Origin: an uncultured Bacteroidota bacterium
Lineage (GTDB): Bacteria > Bacteroidota > Bacteroidia > UBA7662
Assembly: GCA_903856555.1 (NCBI GenBank)
Contig: CAIOCC010000003.1
Coordinates: forward strand, 1-22,284
Direction of reading: 5' to 3'
Length of the DNA stretch: 22,284 bases
The position numbers and the translations under genes are program-made. This document shows, one piece after another, positions 1-7,509 of the stretch (the first letter of the stretch is position 1; every line of letters begins with the position of its first letter). The notes under the pieces are model-generated. The model was given only the letters and a program-made list of their open reading frames with translations. It did not search any database and was not told the DNA's origin.

Positions 1-1493
1 AGCCCTTTTTGGCCGGCTGCCAAATTGCGCTTATAAAAGGCATTGGACTCCGTTGCCGTGCTAAAACCAGCGTATTGGCGAATGGTCCACGGTCTTTGAA
101 GATACATGGTGGCGTAAGGCCCGCGCAAAAATGGTGGAACCCCGGCCTCCCAAGCAGCTGGCAAGGCAGACGGGGGTTGATCCAAGAGGTGGTCCATCGC
201 AGACCATTGTTCATGGCGCAATGGATTTTCCAAAACAGGTGACGATTGGGGCTTCAGGGCGGACCCACCCGATGTTCTGGCCTGCCACCAGGACCATACG
301 CCACCGCTTGCTTCAATTTGGCGTAGAGCGGCTCGAACTTCGGCCCAGGCGGCCCGTTCCAAGTCCTGAACAGTCCCCGATCCTGCGGCCAAATGCAGGC
401 CTTGAGCCAGAGAGGCCTCATCGCGTAACAACAGTTGAACATTGCGCGGTAAGCGACGGAGGTCTTCCGGTCCAACGCCCTGCAATTCCCCGACCAATTC
501 GGGCAAAAAAACTGTATCGGCTCCGCCAAGAACCGCCGAGAGCGTGGTCGTTGTCATTTGAAGCAATCGATCTGCATCGTCGTTGGCCGTCGGAAGGTGC
601 GGGGCATTGTTACGATAAACCGACAAGCAACGATAAGAGGTTCGATCCATGCACAAGGCGGCGAGGGCCTTCTTGGCGACACTTTGCAAAGCGATCTCTT
701 GCATAAACAAAGTACCCGGATTCCACTCAAGCGCCACCGGGAATTGCAATCCAGTGGGGGTCTGACGAGCCTCCTCCAGCCACTCCGCAGCCAAGGCCAA
801 CAGCAGGGCCAAAACCGTGGTTGATTCCAACCCTCGACCCTCCAAGTCCGTTGCACGCAACAGCACGGGGCTCGCCAACGGCCATTCGGCCTGCAGGCGA
901 AGGGCGGTTTCCATAGATCGACGCATGCAAGACCGGAAATCTTCTTCGGTTTGGGCCTCTAACAACGAAGCGCTTCCCCACAGCCCCCCCTGAACCTGCC
1001 AAGCATCCGTGGGCCTTTGGTGATCAGTCGCCCATTGTTTTAACAAGCTCAAAGCTTGTTCGTAATCCCAGTCCCGGAAATCCAAACGCAAATAATTCCA
1101 CTCGATCCCCGAAGAAGCTGCCAAAAAATCGGAATAGCTTGGGCAAGGCCCCCTCAAACCAACAGCATCCACACCGGAGGTCACCGCCTCCACCAAAGAC
1201 TGGTTCCATTTCGAGGGATGGATCCCTTGCAGTGAAATCCACGAACCCACCGCCCAACCACCGGGTCTGGGTGGTTCCAACTCGCCGGGGACACCGGATT
1301 CGGACGTCCCGGATCGGTAAGGGGCTACGCTTGAATGGCTAAAGCACGGGACTTGGGCTGTCAATGGATGGGAACCCTCCCACTCCTTCTGCCAAACAGA
1401 AGGGTGTTGCAACGATGCCTTTAGTTCGAATTCATCCGGGCCCCAACGGTCCTGCAGGCTTTGGTAAAAAGCGAGGGGGATCCGAAACGCCAT
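1..1493 (-). CDS. Methylmalonyl-CoA mutase, MutA-like domain fused to MutB catalytic domain (3' end outside window)
   Basis: The first 497 residues are visible and the frame is open to the window edge. Residues about 1-430 resemble the small, non-catalytic MutA subunit: a TTTTLSAVLGGAD segment, then RNVQLLLRDEASL, then a helix ending QIEASGG. From about residue 452 the protein becomes the large subunit MutB, with GVPPFLRGPYATMY and RPWTIRQYAGFSTATESNAF followed by NLAAGQKG, the start of the catalytic TIM barrel. MutB isomerises (R)-methylmalonyl-CoA and succinyl-CoA with adenosylcobalamin. In the family MutA and MutB are normally separate genes, and MutA normally has a linker and often a degenerate B12 domain after the barrel. 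Here both are missing and no stop lies between the parts. The B12-binding domain is expected beyond the left edge. The ATG at 1493 is three bases after the nfu stop codon. The MutB identity is very secure; the fused architecture is read directly, barring a sequencing error. Confidence 0.88.
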   Translation of the reverse strand, partial: MAFRIPLAFYQSLQDRWGPDEFELKASLQHPSVWQKEWEGSHPLTAQVPCFSHSSVAPYRSGTSESGVPGELEPPRPGGWAVGSWISLQGIHPSKWNQSLVEAVTSGVDAVGLRGPCPSYSDFLAASSGIEWNYLRLDFRDWDYEQALSLLKQWATDHQRPTDAWQVQGGLWGSASLLEAQTEEDFRSCMRRSMETALRLQAEWPLASPVLLRATDLEGRGLESTTVLALLLALAAEWLEEARQTPTGLQFPVALEWNPGTLFMQEIALQSVAKKALAALCMDRTSYRCLSVYRNNAPHLPTANDDADRLLQMTTTTLSAVLGGADTVFLPELVGELQGVGPEDLRRLPRNVQLLLRDEASLAQGLHLAAGSGTVQDLERAAWAEVRAALRQIEASGGVWSWWQARTSGGSALKPQSSPVLENPLRHEQWSAMDHLLDQPPSALPAAWEAGVPPFLRGPYATMYLQRPWTIRQYAGFSTATESNAFYKRNLAAGQKG

Positions 1494-1496
1494 GGT

Positions 1497-2144
1497 TTAA
1501 TCGGCCACGACTTCTCGAACCTCCGGAACCATGCGCTTCAATAGATTCTCGATCCCTGCCTTGAGCGTCAAGGAAGACGAGGGACAACCGTTGCATGCTC
1601 CACGCAATACCACTCGAACCTGCCCGGTGACTGGGTCAAACGACTTCAACTGGATGGCTCCTCCGTCCTGCTCCACCGCAGGCTGTATATAATCACGCAA
1701 AATTTCGTCGATTTTGGCCTCCAGGATTCCGTTGGTAGGCGCCCCTTCGACGCTCCCCGATGTCGTGTCGACGGATGCGACAAAGGCTGCATCGAGGGTA
1801 TAACGATGCGATTCCTGCATCCAATTCGTCTGGTCGACAATGGGCAGACCGGCATTGAGGTAATGCATCATAAAGTCCCTGAAAACAGGAATCAATTCGG
1901 ACCAATCTTCATCGGTTCCCCGGGTCAAGGAAACAAAATGATTGGAAATCATCACCGAGGACAGATAGGGAAACTCCAATAGGCCCGTAGCCAAGGGGCT
2001 CAACGAACTAAGTTGGTTCCGATTGACCTCCAGCAAATGACCGGGCAACAGGGCCCGGTTGGTGATCAATTTGATGACCGACGGGTTGGGAGTTGACTCG
2101 GCAAAAACCTGGACCGGAGCCCCGGTATCTATTGCATTTTCCAT
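1497..2144 (-). CDS. Nfu-type iron-sulfur cluster carrier (NifU C-terminal domain protein)
   Basis: A 215-residue protein with the layout of NFU1/Nfu scaffolds. An N-terminal Nfu_N domain (about residues 11-100, with AESTPNPSVIKLI and a typical FPYLSSVMISNHFVSLTR) is followed by a linker and the NifU C-terminal domain (about 140-215). The cluster-binding CxxC is C184-NG-C187 in RGACNGCPSSSLTLKAGIE. Such proteins bind a [4Fe-4S] cluster with two thiolates per dimer and deliver it to apo-enzymes such as lipoyl synthase. The ATG at 2144 overlaps the last 16 bases of accC, which suggests translational coupling. The frame stays open upstream to 2465, but that stretch is accC read in another frame and has no family similarity, so I rejected it. 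The gene ends three bases before the mutase start. Confidence 0.9.
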   Translation of the reverse strand: MENAIDTGAPVQVFAESTPNPSVIKLITNRALLPGHLLEVNRNQLSSLSPLATGLLEFPYLSSVMISNHFVSLTRGTDEDWSELIPVFRDFMMHYLNAGLPIVDQTNWMQESHRYTLDAAFVASVDTTSGSVEGAPTNGILEAKIDEILRDYIQPAVEQDGGAIQLKSFDPVTGQVRVVLRGACNGCPSSSLTLKAGIENLLKRMVPEVREVVAD

Positions 2145-3466
2145 GTATTGAGGTACTGGGTGTTGAATTGACCCGCAATGAAATTGGGGTCTTTGAGCAT
2201 TTGGAGATGAAAGGGAATGGTGGTTTTGATGCCTTCGACCACAAACTCCGAAAGAGCCCGCTCCATGGTCGCAATGGCTTCTTCCCGGGTTTGGGCCACG
2301 GTGATGAGCTTGGCAATCATGGAATCGTAATGGGGCGGTATAACATATCCCGAATAAATGTGAGTATCCACCCGAACCCCGTGACCACCAGGGACATGCA
2401 AAGTAGTGATCCGGCCGGGGGATGGACGGAAATCGTTGTAGGGATCCTCCGCATTGATGCGACACTCGATCGCGTGCATGTTGGGGATGTAGTTTTTTCC
2501 GGAAATCGGAATACCAGCCGCGACTTTGATTTGTTCTTTGATCAAATCGTAGTCAATAACTTCCTCGGTGACGGGATGTTCCACCTGGATACGGGTGTTC
2601 ATCTCCATGAAATAAAAGTTCCGGTACTTGTCCACCAAGAATTCGATGGTACCGGCGCCTTCGTAATTCACTGCGAGGGCACCACGGACCGCGGCTTCTC
2701 CCATGCGTTCACGCAGTTCATCGGTCATAAACGGAGAAGGCGACTCCTCAATCAATTTCTGATGCCGGCGTTGAATGGAACAATCCCTTTCGCTTAGATG
2801 ACAGGCCTTGCCAAATTGATCGCCGACCACTTGAATTTCGATATGGCGGGGTTCTTCAATGTACTTTTCCATGTACAGACCATCGTTCCCAAAGGCGGCC
2901 GCAGCCTCCATTCGAGCCGACTCCATGGCGGGCACCAGCTCTTCTGCTTTCCAAATAACACGCATTCCCCGCCCGCCTCCGCCTGCGGTCGCTTTGACGA
3001 TGACTGGGTAACCAATTTCGGTCGCCAGGCTAAGAGCTTCGCTCTCAGAGCCCAAGAGACCATCCGACCCAGGCACGGTAGGGACCCCTGCTTTTTTCAT
3101 GGTCTCCTTGGCGGTGATTTTGTCGCCCATGGCCCGAATCGATTCAGGGGTGGGTCCGATAAATTTGATGTTATAGTCCCGACAAACCTCGGCGAATTTG
3201 GCGTTCTCTGACAAAAAACCATACCCCGGATGGATGGCATCCGCGTTGGTGATTTCGGCAGCCGCCAGAATTTGAGGAATGTTAAGATAGGAATCCGAGG
3301 AACGAGGTGGACCAATGCAAACCGCTTCGTCCGCAAAACGAACATGCAAGCTTTCGCGATCCGCCGTCGAATAAACAGCCACGGTTTTGATGCCCATTTC
3401 TTTGCAGGTGCGAATAATTCGCAGGGCTATTTCGCCACGATTGGCGATCAGGATTTTCTTGAACAA
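2129..3466 (-). CDS. accC: Acetyl-CoA carboxylase biotin carboxylase subunit (TTG start)
   Basis: The 445-residue protein is full length for AccC, the ATP-grasp subunit that carboxylates the biotin on AccB with bicarbonate and ATP, the first step of fatty-acid synthesis. It opens with the family N-terminus (FKKILIANRGEIALRI) and has the glycine-rich ATP lid loop AGGGGRGM (about 161-168) and the catalytic NTRIQVEHPVTE segment (about 290-301). The start codon is TTG. Upstream in frame there is no ATG before a TAG at 3491-3493, and the residue after the TTG aligns with position 2 of other AccC proteins, so TTG is the best start. It lies 40 bases after accB and overlaps nfu by 16 bases. The carboxyltransferase subunits AccA and AccD are not in the window. 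The chain is too short for a propionyl- or pyruvate-carboxylase fusion. Confidence 0.97.
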   Translation of the reverse strand: MFKKILIANRGEIALRIIRTCKEMGIKTVAVYSTADRESLHVRFADEAVCIGPPRSSDSYLNIPQILAAAEITNADAIHPGYGFLSENAKFAEVCRDYNIKFIGPTPESIRAMGDKITAKETMKKAGVPTVPGSDGLLGSESEALSLATEIGYPVIVKATAGGGGRGMRVIWKAEELVPAMESARMEAAAAFGNDGLYMEKYIEEPRHIEIQVVGDQFGKACHLSERDCSIQRRHQKLIEESPSPFMTDELRERMGEAAVRGALAVNYEGAGTIEFLVDKYRNFYFMEMNTRIQVEHPVTEEVIDYDLIKEQIKVAAGIPISGKNYIPNMHAIECRINAEDPYNDFRPSPGRITTLHVPGGHGVRVDTHIYSGYVIPPHYDSMIAKLITVAQTREEAIATMERALSEFVVEGIKTTIPFHLQMLKDPNFIAGQFNTQYLNTWKMQ

Positions 3467-3506
3467 GGGGTCTAATTTGGTTAAGGTTGCCTATCAGGGC
3501 ACAGGA

Positions 3507-3977
3507 TTAATCCTCGGCCACCACAAACAAGGGCTGATCAAATTCAACCGGCTTGGCGTTTTCGATAAGGATATCGACGACGGTGCCACTAATCTCGGCT
3601 TCAATCTCGTTAAACAATTTCATCGCTTCGATGATGCAAATCGTTTGACCCTTTTGGACCCGGTCCCCGACCTTCACGAAGGGTTCCTTGTCAGGGCCAG
3701 CTGAACGGTAAAAGGTTCCAACCATCGGCGCCTTCACCGGGGTACCGGCAGGGGCTACGGGAGCGGCCGCAGGGGCCGAGGCCGTAGGGGCCGTATCAAT
3801 AACAACTGGAGTCGCAAGAACCTGGGGCTGTACCATGGGAGGGGCCATAACCATAGCGGTCGGAGCCTGGGCACCCGTTTTGATATGAATTTTGAAACCT
3901 TCCTTATCGATTTCCACTTCGGAAACCCCGGATTTGGCCACGAAACGAATCAATTCCTGAATTTCTTTGATTTCCAT
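3507..3977 (-). CDS. accB: Acetyl-CoA carboxylase biotin carboxyl carrier protein
   Basis: A 156-residue BCCP. Residues 1-35 form the N-terminal helical/strand domain (MEIKEIQELIRFVAKSG). Residues about 36-80 are a Pro/Ala/Val-rich flexible linker. Residues about 81-156 are the biotinyl domain, beginning VKAPMVGTFYRS and carrying the biotin site EAMKLFNEIEAE, with Lys120 as the expected biotinylated residue. The protein carries biotin between AccC and the carboxyltransferase AccAD. The gene sits between efp and accC in the familiar efp-accB-accC order. The ATG at 3977 has no competing start. Confidence 0.97.
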   Translation of the reverse strand: MEIKEIQELIRFVAKSGVSEVEIDKEGFKIHIKTGAQAPTAMVMAPPMVQPQVLATPVVIDTAPTASAPAAAPVAPAGTPVKAPMVGTFYRSAGPDKEPFVKVGDRVQKGQTICIIEAMKLFNEIEAEISGTVVDILIENAKPVEFDQPLFVVAED

Positions 3978-4020
3978 TGGGTTAGCTTTTTAGAATTAAA
4001 CAACGAGGGTTTGGGCTAAA

Positions 4021-4587
4021 CTACTTGACGCGCTCTACATAATCGCCGGTCCGGGTATCGATTTTGATTTTATCGCCCTGATTCACAAAGAGAGGAACCT
4101 GCACCGTTGGGCCTTCGTCAATGACAGCGGCTTTGAGGGCTGTACCCGATGCCGTATCCCCGCGCAGGCCCGGTTCGGTGTAGGTCACCGTTCCTTCAAC
4201 ATGGTGGGGCAATTCGCAGGTCAAAACCGACTCATCCTCGGTATTGACCAAAACAAGGCAAACGGCTCCTTCTTTCAAAAACTGGGGGGCATTGATTTTG
4301 AACTCTTCCAAAGAATTCTGTTCAAAAGACTCGGCGTCCATAAAATGGTAACCCATATCGTCCTTGTAGAGAAACTGGTATTCCCTGGTTTCCACCCGCA
4401 CCGGGTCGATCTTGGCACCGGCTGGGAAGGTATTTTCGAGGACCCGACCGTTGGTCAAACTTTTGAGCTTGGAGCGTACAAAGGCTGCTCCTTTGCCGGG
4501 CTTCACGTGAAGGAATTCAACGACTTGGTAGATGTCGTTGTTGAACTTGAGACAAAGGCCGTTGCGAAATTCGGAGGTGGATGCCAT
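4021..4587 (-). CDS. efp: Translation elongation factor P
   Basis: The 188-residue product has the three-domain EF-P layout: an N-terminal KOW-like domain with the tip loop KPGKGAAFVRSK, a central OB domain, and a C-terminal OB domain ending GDKIKIDTRTGDYVERVK. EF-P binds between the P and E sites of the ribosome and relieves stalling at polyproline. The tip residue, modified in many bacteria, is Lys32 here. No EpmA/EpmB-type modification gene is in the window, so the modification state cannot be inferred. The gene lies 32 bases after fabH and 43 bases before accB, a common neighbourhood. The ATG at 4587 fits the family start. Confidence 0.97.
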   Translation of the reverse strand: MASTSEFRNGLCLKFNNDIYQVVEFLHVKPGKGAAFVRSKLKSLTNGRVLENTFPAGAKIDPVRVETREYQFLYKDDMGYHFMDAESFEQNSLEEFKINAPQFLKEGAVCLVLVNTEDESVLTCELPHHVEGTVTYTEPGLRGDTASGTALKAAVIDEGPTVQVPLFVNQGDKIKIDTRTGDYVERVK

Positions 4588-4619
4588 AAAAAAGATCGGT
4601 TTATTACGAGAATGAGGAG

Positions 4620-5636
4620 TTAATTGGTTGTTTCATAGGCCCATTTGAGCCAAATCGAGCCCCAGGTGAAGCCGCCGCCAAAGGCCGCTAGAATGAGATT
4701 GTCTCCGGGGTGAAGTTGCTTTTCCCATTCCCATAAACAGAGGGGTATGGTGGCATTGGTGGTGTTGCCGTAACGATCGATGTTGACCATCACCTTGGAT
4801 TCCGGTAGGCCGGCCCGATCCCGGGTCGCGTCGATAATGCGCTTGTTGGCCTGGTGCGGCACCAACCAAGCGATATCGTCTGCGGTCAGCCCGTTCCTTT
4901 CCATGATTTCGGCAGCCACATCGGCCATGCCGGTAACGGCGAACTTAAAAACGGTCTTGCCTTCTTGGTGTACAAAGTGTTCGCGGGCATCAACGCTGCG
5001 ATGCGAAGAAGGATTCAGGGAGCCTCCTGCTTTCTGGTAGAGGTAATTGCGGCCCGAACCATCGCTTTTGAGCAAAAAGTCCATGACACCCAGGCCTTCG
5101 GTGTTGGGTTCCACCAAAACCGCGCCGGCCCCGTCCCCAAACAAGAAGGCGGTGGCCCGGTCCTCAAGGTTGAGGATAGAGGTCATTTTATCGGCCCCTA
5201 CCACCACAATCCGCCGAAAACGACCCGATTCCACAAAGGCTGTGGCCGTGCTCAATCCATATAGAAAACCCGAGCAAGCGGCCGATAAGTCGTAACCGAC
5301 GGCATTCACTGCTCCAACTTTGTCTGTAATAATGTTGGCCGTCGCCGGAAACAACATATCGGGCGTTGCCGTGCAACAGATCAACAAATCGATATCGGTA
5401 GGCTGCAGGTTCTTTTTGATCAAAAGACCGCGTACGGCCTCCACCGCCATGTCGGACGTGGCCAGGGTGTCGTCGTTAAGCCAGCGACGCTCCCGTATTC
5501 CGGAACGGGTATAAATCCACTCGTCCGTGGTATCAATGTACCGCGTCAGATCCTGATTGGTCACCACATGAGGCGGAACCCAGGCGTGGACGCCTGTAAT
5601 GGCCGCTCGAGGCCCAAGCGTGGTATGGGGGGCCAT
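4620..5636 (-). CDS. fabH: 3-oxoacyl-[acyl-carrier-protein] synthase III (KAS III)
   Basis: The 338-residue condensing enzyme starts fatty-acid elongation by joining an acyl-CoA primer to malonyl-ACP. The Cys-His-Asn triad is visible: C121 in DLSAACSGFLYGL, H261 in WLVPHQANKRII and N291 in DRYGNTTNAT. It ends with the typical FGGGFTWGSIWLKW segment. Length is normal for the family. It lies 15 bases after rpmF and 32 bases before efp, so AccBC, which supply malonyl-CoA, and FabH, which uses malonyl-ACP, are probably co-transcribed. No plsX lies between rpmF and fabH, unlike the order known from Proteobacteria. Confidence 0.96.
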   Translation of the reverse strand: MAPHTTLGPRAAITGVHAWVPPHVVTNQDLTRYIDTTDEWIYTRSGIRERRWLNDDTLATSDMAVEAVRGLLIKKNLQPTDIDLLICCTATPDMLFPATANIITDKVGAVNAVGYDLSAACSGFLYGLSTATAFVESGRFRRIVVVGADKMTSILNLEDRATAFLFGDGAGAVLVEPNTEGLGVMDFLLKSDGSGRNYLYQKAGGSLNPSSHRSVDAREHFVHQEGKTVFKFAVTGMADVAAEIMERNGLTADDIAWLVPHQANKRIIDATRDRAGLPESKVMVNIDRYGNTTNATIPLCLWEWEKQLHPGDNLILAAFGGGFTWGSIWLKWAYETTN

Positions 5637-5651
5637 GCCTACCGGTTCGGG

Positions 5652-5837
5652 TTAGGCCTGTGTATCAATAACGACTTTGCCTTTGTAATACATCTTCCCT
5701 TCGAACCAATGCGCACGGTGAAACAAATGGGGCTGACCGGTCGTGGGACAGGTAGCCAACGTGGCGACGGCAGCGTGGTCGTTGGCACGGCGCTTGTCAC
5801 GACGGCTTCTGGAGTGGCGGTGTTTTGGATTTGGCAT
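5652..5837 (-). CDS. rpmF: Large ribosomal subunit protein bL32
   Basis: This 61-residue basic protein begins MPNPKHRHSRSRRDKRR, the hallmark N-terminus of bL32, and continues with LATCPTTGQPHLFHRAHW, a Bacteroidota-like version of the central segment. Only one cysteine remains where zinc-binding bL32 proteins have two CxxC pairs, so this is a zinc-independent form. It sits three bases after the DUF177 gene and 15 bases before fabH, matching the widely conserved yceD-rpmF-fab order. Confidence 0.96.
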   Translation of the reverse strand: MPNPKHRHSRSRRDKRRANDHAAVATLATCPTTGQPHLFHRAHWFEGKMYYKGKVVIDTQA

Positions 5838-5840
5838 GGC

Positions 5841-6380
5841 TTAAGAAAAATTGATTTGTTTGAGTTGTTCCCAGCGGGGATCGGTTGCATCCGTGCCGGT
5901 ATTGGTTGCGGAAGCTGTTTGGTTGGCCAGGGCCTCAAAACCCTCGGGGGCTTTGCAAGGAAGACCGGATTCACCACAAACAGCCCTCAGAGGGAGATGC
6001 AAGTGAATGTTTTCGTAGAAGTAATGCGCCAAATTGAGGCGGGTTTCCCCCAGCGGCAGGTAAAGAATTTCATCGGTGGATTCAGCGGGGCTCTCTGTCA
6101 ACTGAACCACCATAACAGAGGTGTCATCAACGGGCCATGCCAAAGACTCCAGGCAGCGATCGCATGGCAGGTCCATGGAACCGTTGGACACCACCCGGCA
6201 ATCGATGCGATTTCCCTGCCGAACCAAGGTGCAATCCACTTTGATATCGGCCTTTTTGATCAAAGAAGCCTCAAAAAGCTCAAAAAAATCCCCATCCAGG
6301 TGATACTGGAAGCGGTGCTCCCCGTTGGGCAGGGAAGTCAGCGCAATATCAAAGGCGGACAAGGGTTGAGCGGTTTTCAT
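5841..6380 (-). CDS. DUF177 (YceD-like) protein
   Basis: A 179-residue protein of the DUF177/YceD family, which is nearly always encoded next to rpmF and has been linked to 23S rRNA or ribosome accumulation in plants and bacteria. Two cysteine pairs are visible, C73/C76 in LPCDRCLE and C135/C142 near GESGLPC, which could hold a metal ion. The C-terminus has the family signature DPRWEQLKQI. The ATG at 6380 was chosen because the family start is close to it. The open frame further upstream (to 6596) runs through pdxA in another frame. The gene ends three bases before rpmF, so the two are almost certainly co-translated. Exact biochemical role is unknown. Confidence 0.9.
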   Translation of the reverse strand: MKTAQPLSAFDIALTSLPNGEHRFQYHLDGDFFELFEASLIKKADIKVDCTLVRQGNRIDCRVVSNGSMDLPCDRCLESLAWPVDDTSVMVVQLTESPAESTDEILYLPLGETRLNLAHYFYENIHLHLPLRAVCGESGLPCKAPEGFEALANQTASATNTGTDATDPRWEQLKQINFS

Positions 6381-6390
6381 GGTTGGGCCG

Positions 6391-6398
6391 CAAAAATA
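6391..6398 (-). promoter_or_regulatory. Candidate -7 element (TATTTTTG) before the DUF177-rpmF-fabH genes
   Basis: On the minus strand this octamer matches the Bacteroidota -7 consensus TAnnTTTG. It lies in the 40-base gap after pdxA, with ten bases between it and the DUF177 ATG. No convincing -33 TTTG lies at the usual distance, so this may be a weak internal promoter or chance. Confidence 0.3.
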
Positions 6399-6420
6399 CG
6401 AAAAACAAGGGGATTTTGCC

Positions 6421-7509
6421 CTAGTTTTCCTCCGATTGCTCGAGCTCTTTGGGTTTTGGCCCCCTTTTGAGGGCGTTTTTCTCCAAATCCTCTTGGTCCG
6501 ATCGAGTCCGAATTCGGTCCACCGTGGCATAAATCGCGTGCAGCAGGGAGGATGGATCGGCCTTGCGCAGGGCTGCTTTATCAAAGGCAGGGCCATGGTC
6601 CGGGGAGCAACGCACGATCGGAAGGCCCCCGGTAAAATTCACCCCTTGCTCAAAAGCCAAGGTTTTGAAGGGAATCAAGACCTGATCGTGGTACATGCCC
6701 AGTACGGCGTCAAAACGGCTGTAGGAGCCGGTGCCCCAAAACCCATCGGCCCCGTATGGACCAAAAACCAAGAGGCCATCATCCCGCATCTGACGCAGGG
6801 TTGGGATCAAAATATCGGCCTCTTCCCTACCCAGCAAGCCCCCATCCCCGGCATGGGGATTGAGCCCAAGAACAGCGATTCGAGGTTTGGAGATTCCAAA
6901 ATCCAGCTTAAGAGAGGCCTGCATGTCGTTGATTTTGGCCCGCAGGGCATCCGCCTGGATTCGGGCAGGGACTTCCTGCAAGGGGACATGCCCGGTGAGG
7001 GTCGCAACGCGCAGATGATCCGCCACCATCCACATCAAGGAACGGGCCTTGGCGGCGTTCGGAAGACCCTCGCGGACCGCAGCTTCCAGGAATTCGGTAT
7101 GACCAGCAAAGCGAAAGGTCTCGGACTGCATGAGGTTTTTGTCAATAGGCAAGGTCACCAAACCCGCGGCTTTGCCTTGGAGGCATTCTTCGGTGGCCCT
7201 TCGCAGGGAGATTTCGGCGTATCGCGCCAAAGTCGGATCGGATTCGCCGGGGCGCAGATTCAAATCATCTTGCCAACAAACCACCAAGTTGAATTTGCGA
7301 GGCTGGGCCTGGGATGCATCCGCAACAATTTGGTAATTCCAGTCCTGCAAACCCAATTCTTTGCGGTAAAACCCTACAACTCGACCCGATGCATACAAAA
7401 CAGGGGTGCAACGGTTCAGCATGCGGGGGTCCGAAAATAGCTTGAGCAGCAAGGGCAAACCCACCCCGTTCAGGTCTCCACTGCTAATTGCCAATACCGG
7501 TAGGTTCAT
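6421..7509 (-). CDS. pdxA: 4-hydroxythreonine-4-phosphate dehydrogenase
   Basis: The 362-residue PdxA oxidises 4-phosphohydroxy-L-threonine with NAD+ in the DXP-dependent pathway to pyridoxal phosphate. The three metal-binding histidines of the family are present: H174 (LTGHVPLQ), H219 (GLNPHAGDGG) and H274 (GMYHDQVLIPFK). The substrate-binding segments FAGHTEFL and GADGFWGTG are also there. The N-terminus carries SGDLNGVGLPL where many relatives have GDPAGIGPE. The last 25 or so residues form a charged Lys/Glu-rich tail past the usual family end. Its ATG overlaps the aminopeptidase stop by four bases (ATGA), a classic sign of coupling, and it is followed after 40 bases by the DUF177 gene. 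Confidence 0.95.
   Translation of the reverse strand: MNLPVLAISSGDLNGVGLPLLLKLFSDPRMLNRCTPVLYASGRVVGFYRKELGLQDWNYQIVADASQAQPRKFNLVVCWQDDLNLRPGESDPTLARYAEISLRRATEECLQGKAAGLVTLPIDKNLMQSETFRFAGHTEFLEAAVREGLPNAAKARSLMWMVADHLRVATLTGHVPLQEVPARIQADALRAKINDMQASLKLDFGISKPRIAVLGLNPHAGDGGLLGREEADILIPTLRQMRDDGLLVFGPYGADGFWGTGSYSRFDAVLGMYHDQVLIPFKTLAFEQGVNFTGGLPIVRCSPDHGPAFDKAALRKADPSSLLHAIYATVDRIRTRSDQEDLEKNALKRGPKPKELEQSEEN

Noticed and set aside
1..1493. A frameshifted or decayed gene, because several short open frames appear on both strands here
   Set aside because: One minus-strand frame is open from the ATG at 1493 to the window edge and encodes mutase sequence throughout; the short frames are shadows of it.
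2145..2465. A 107-residue N-terminal extension of the Nfu protein
   Set aside because: It reads through accC in another frame, is Cys/His/Pro-rich in an irregular way, and does not resemble Nfu. The ATG at 2144 matches the family start.
5637..5651. A lost plsX between rpmF and fabH
   Set aside because: The gap is only 15 bases with no remnant. Absence of plsX at this position may be normal for this lineage, so it is not evidence of deletion.
5568..7440. Long open frames on the plus strand (about 300 and 353 codons) opposite fabH, rpmF, DUF177 and pdxA
   Set aside because: They are antisense to genes with complete family motifs, have no recognisable domains, and arise from codon bias on the opposite strand.
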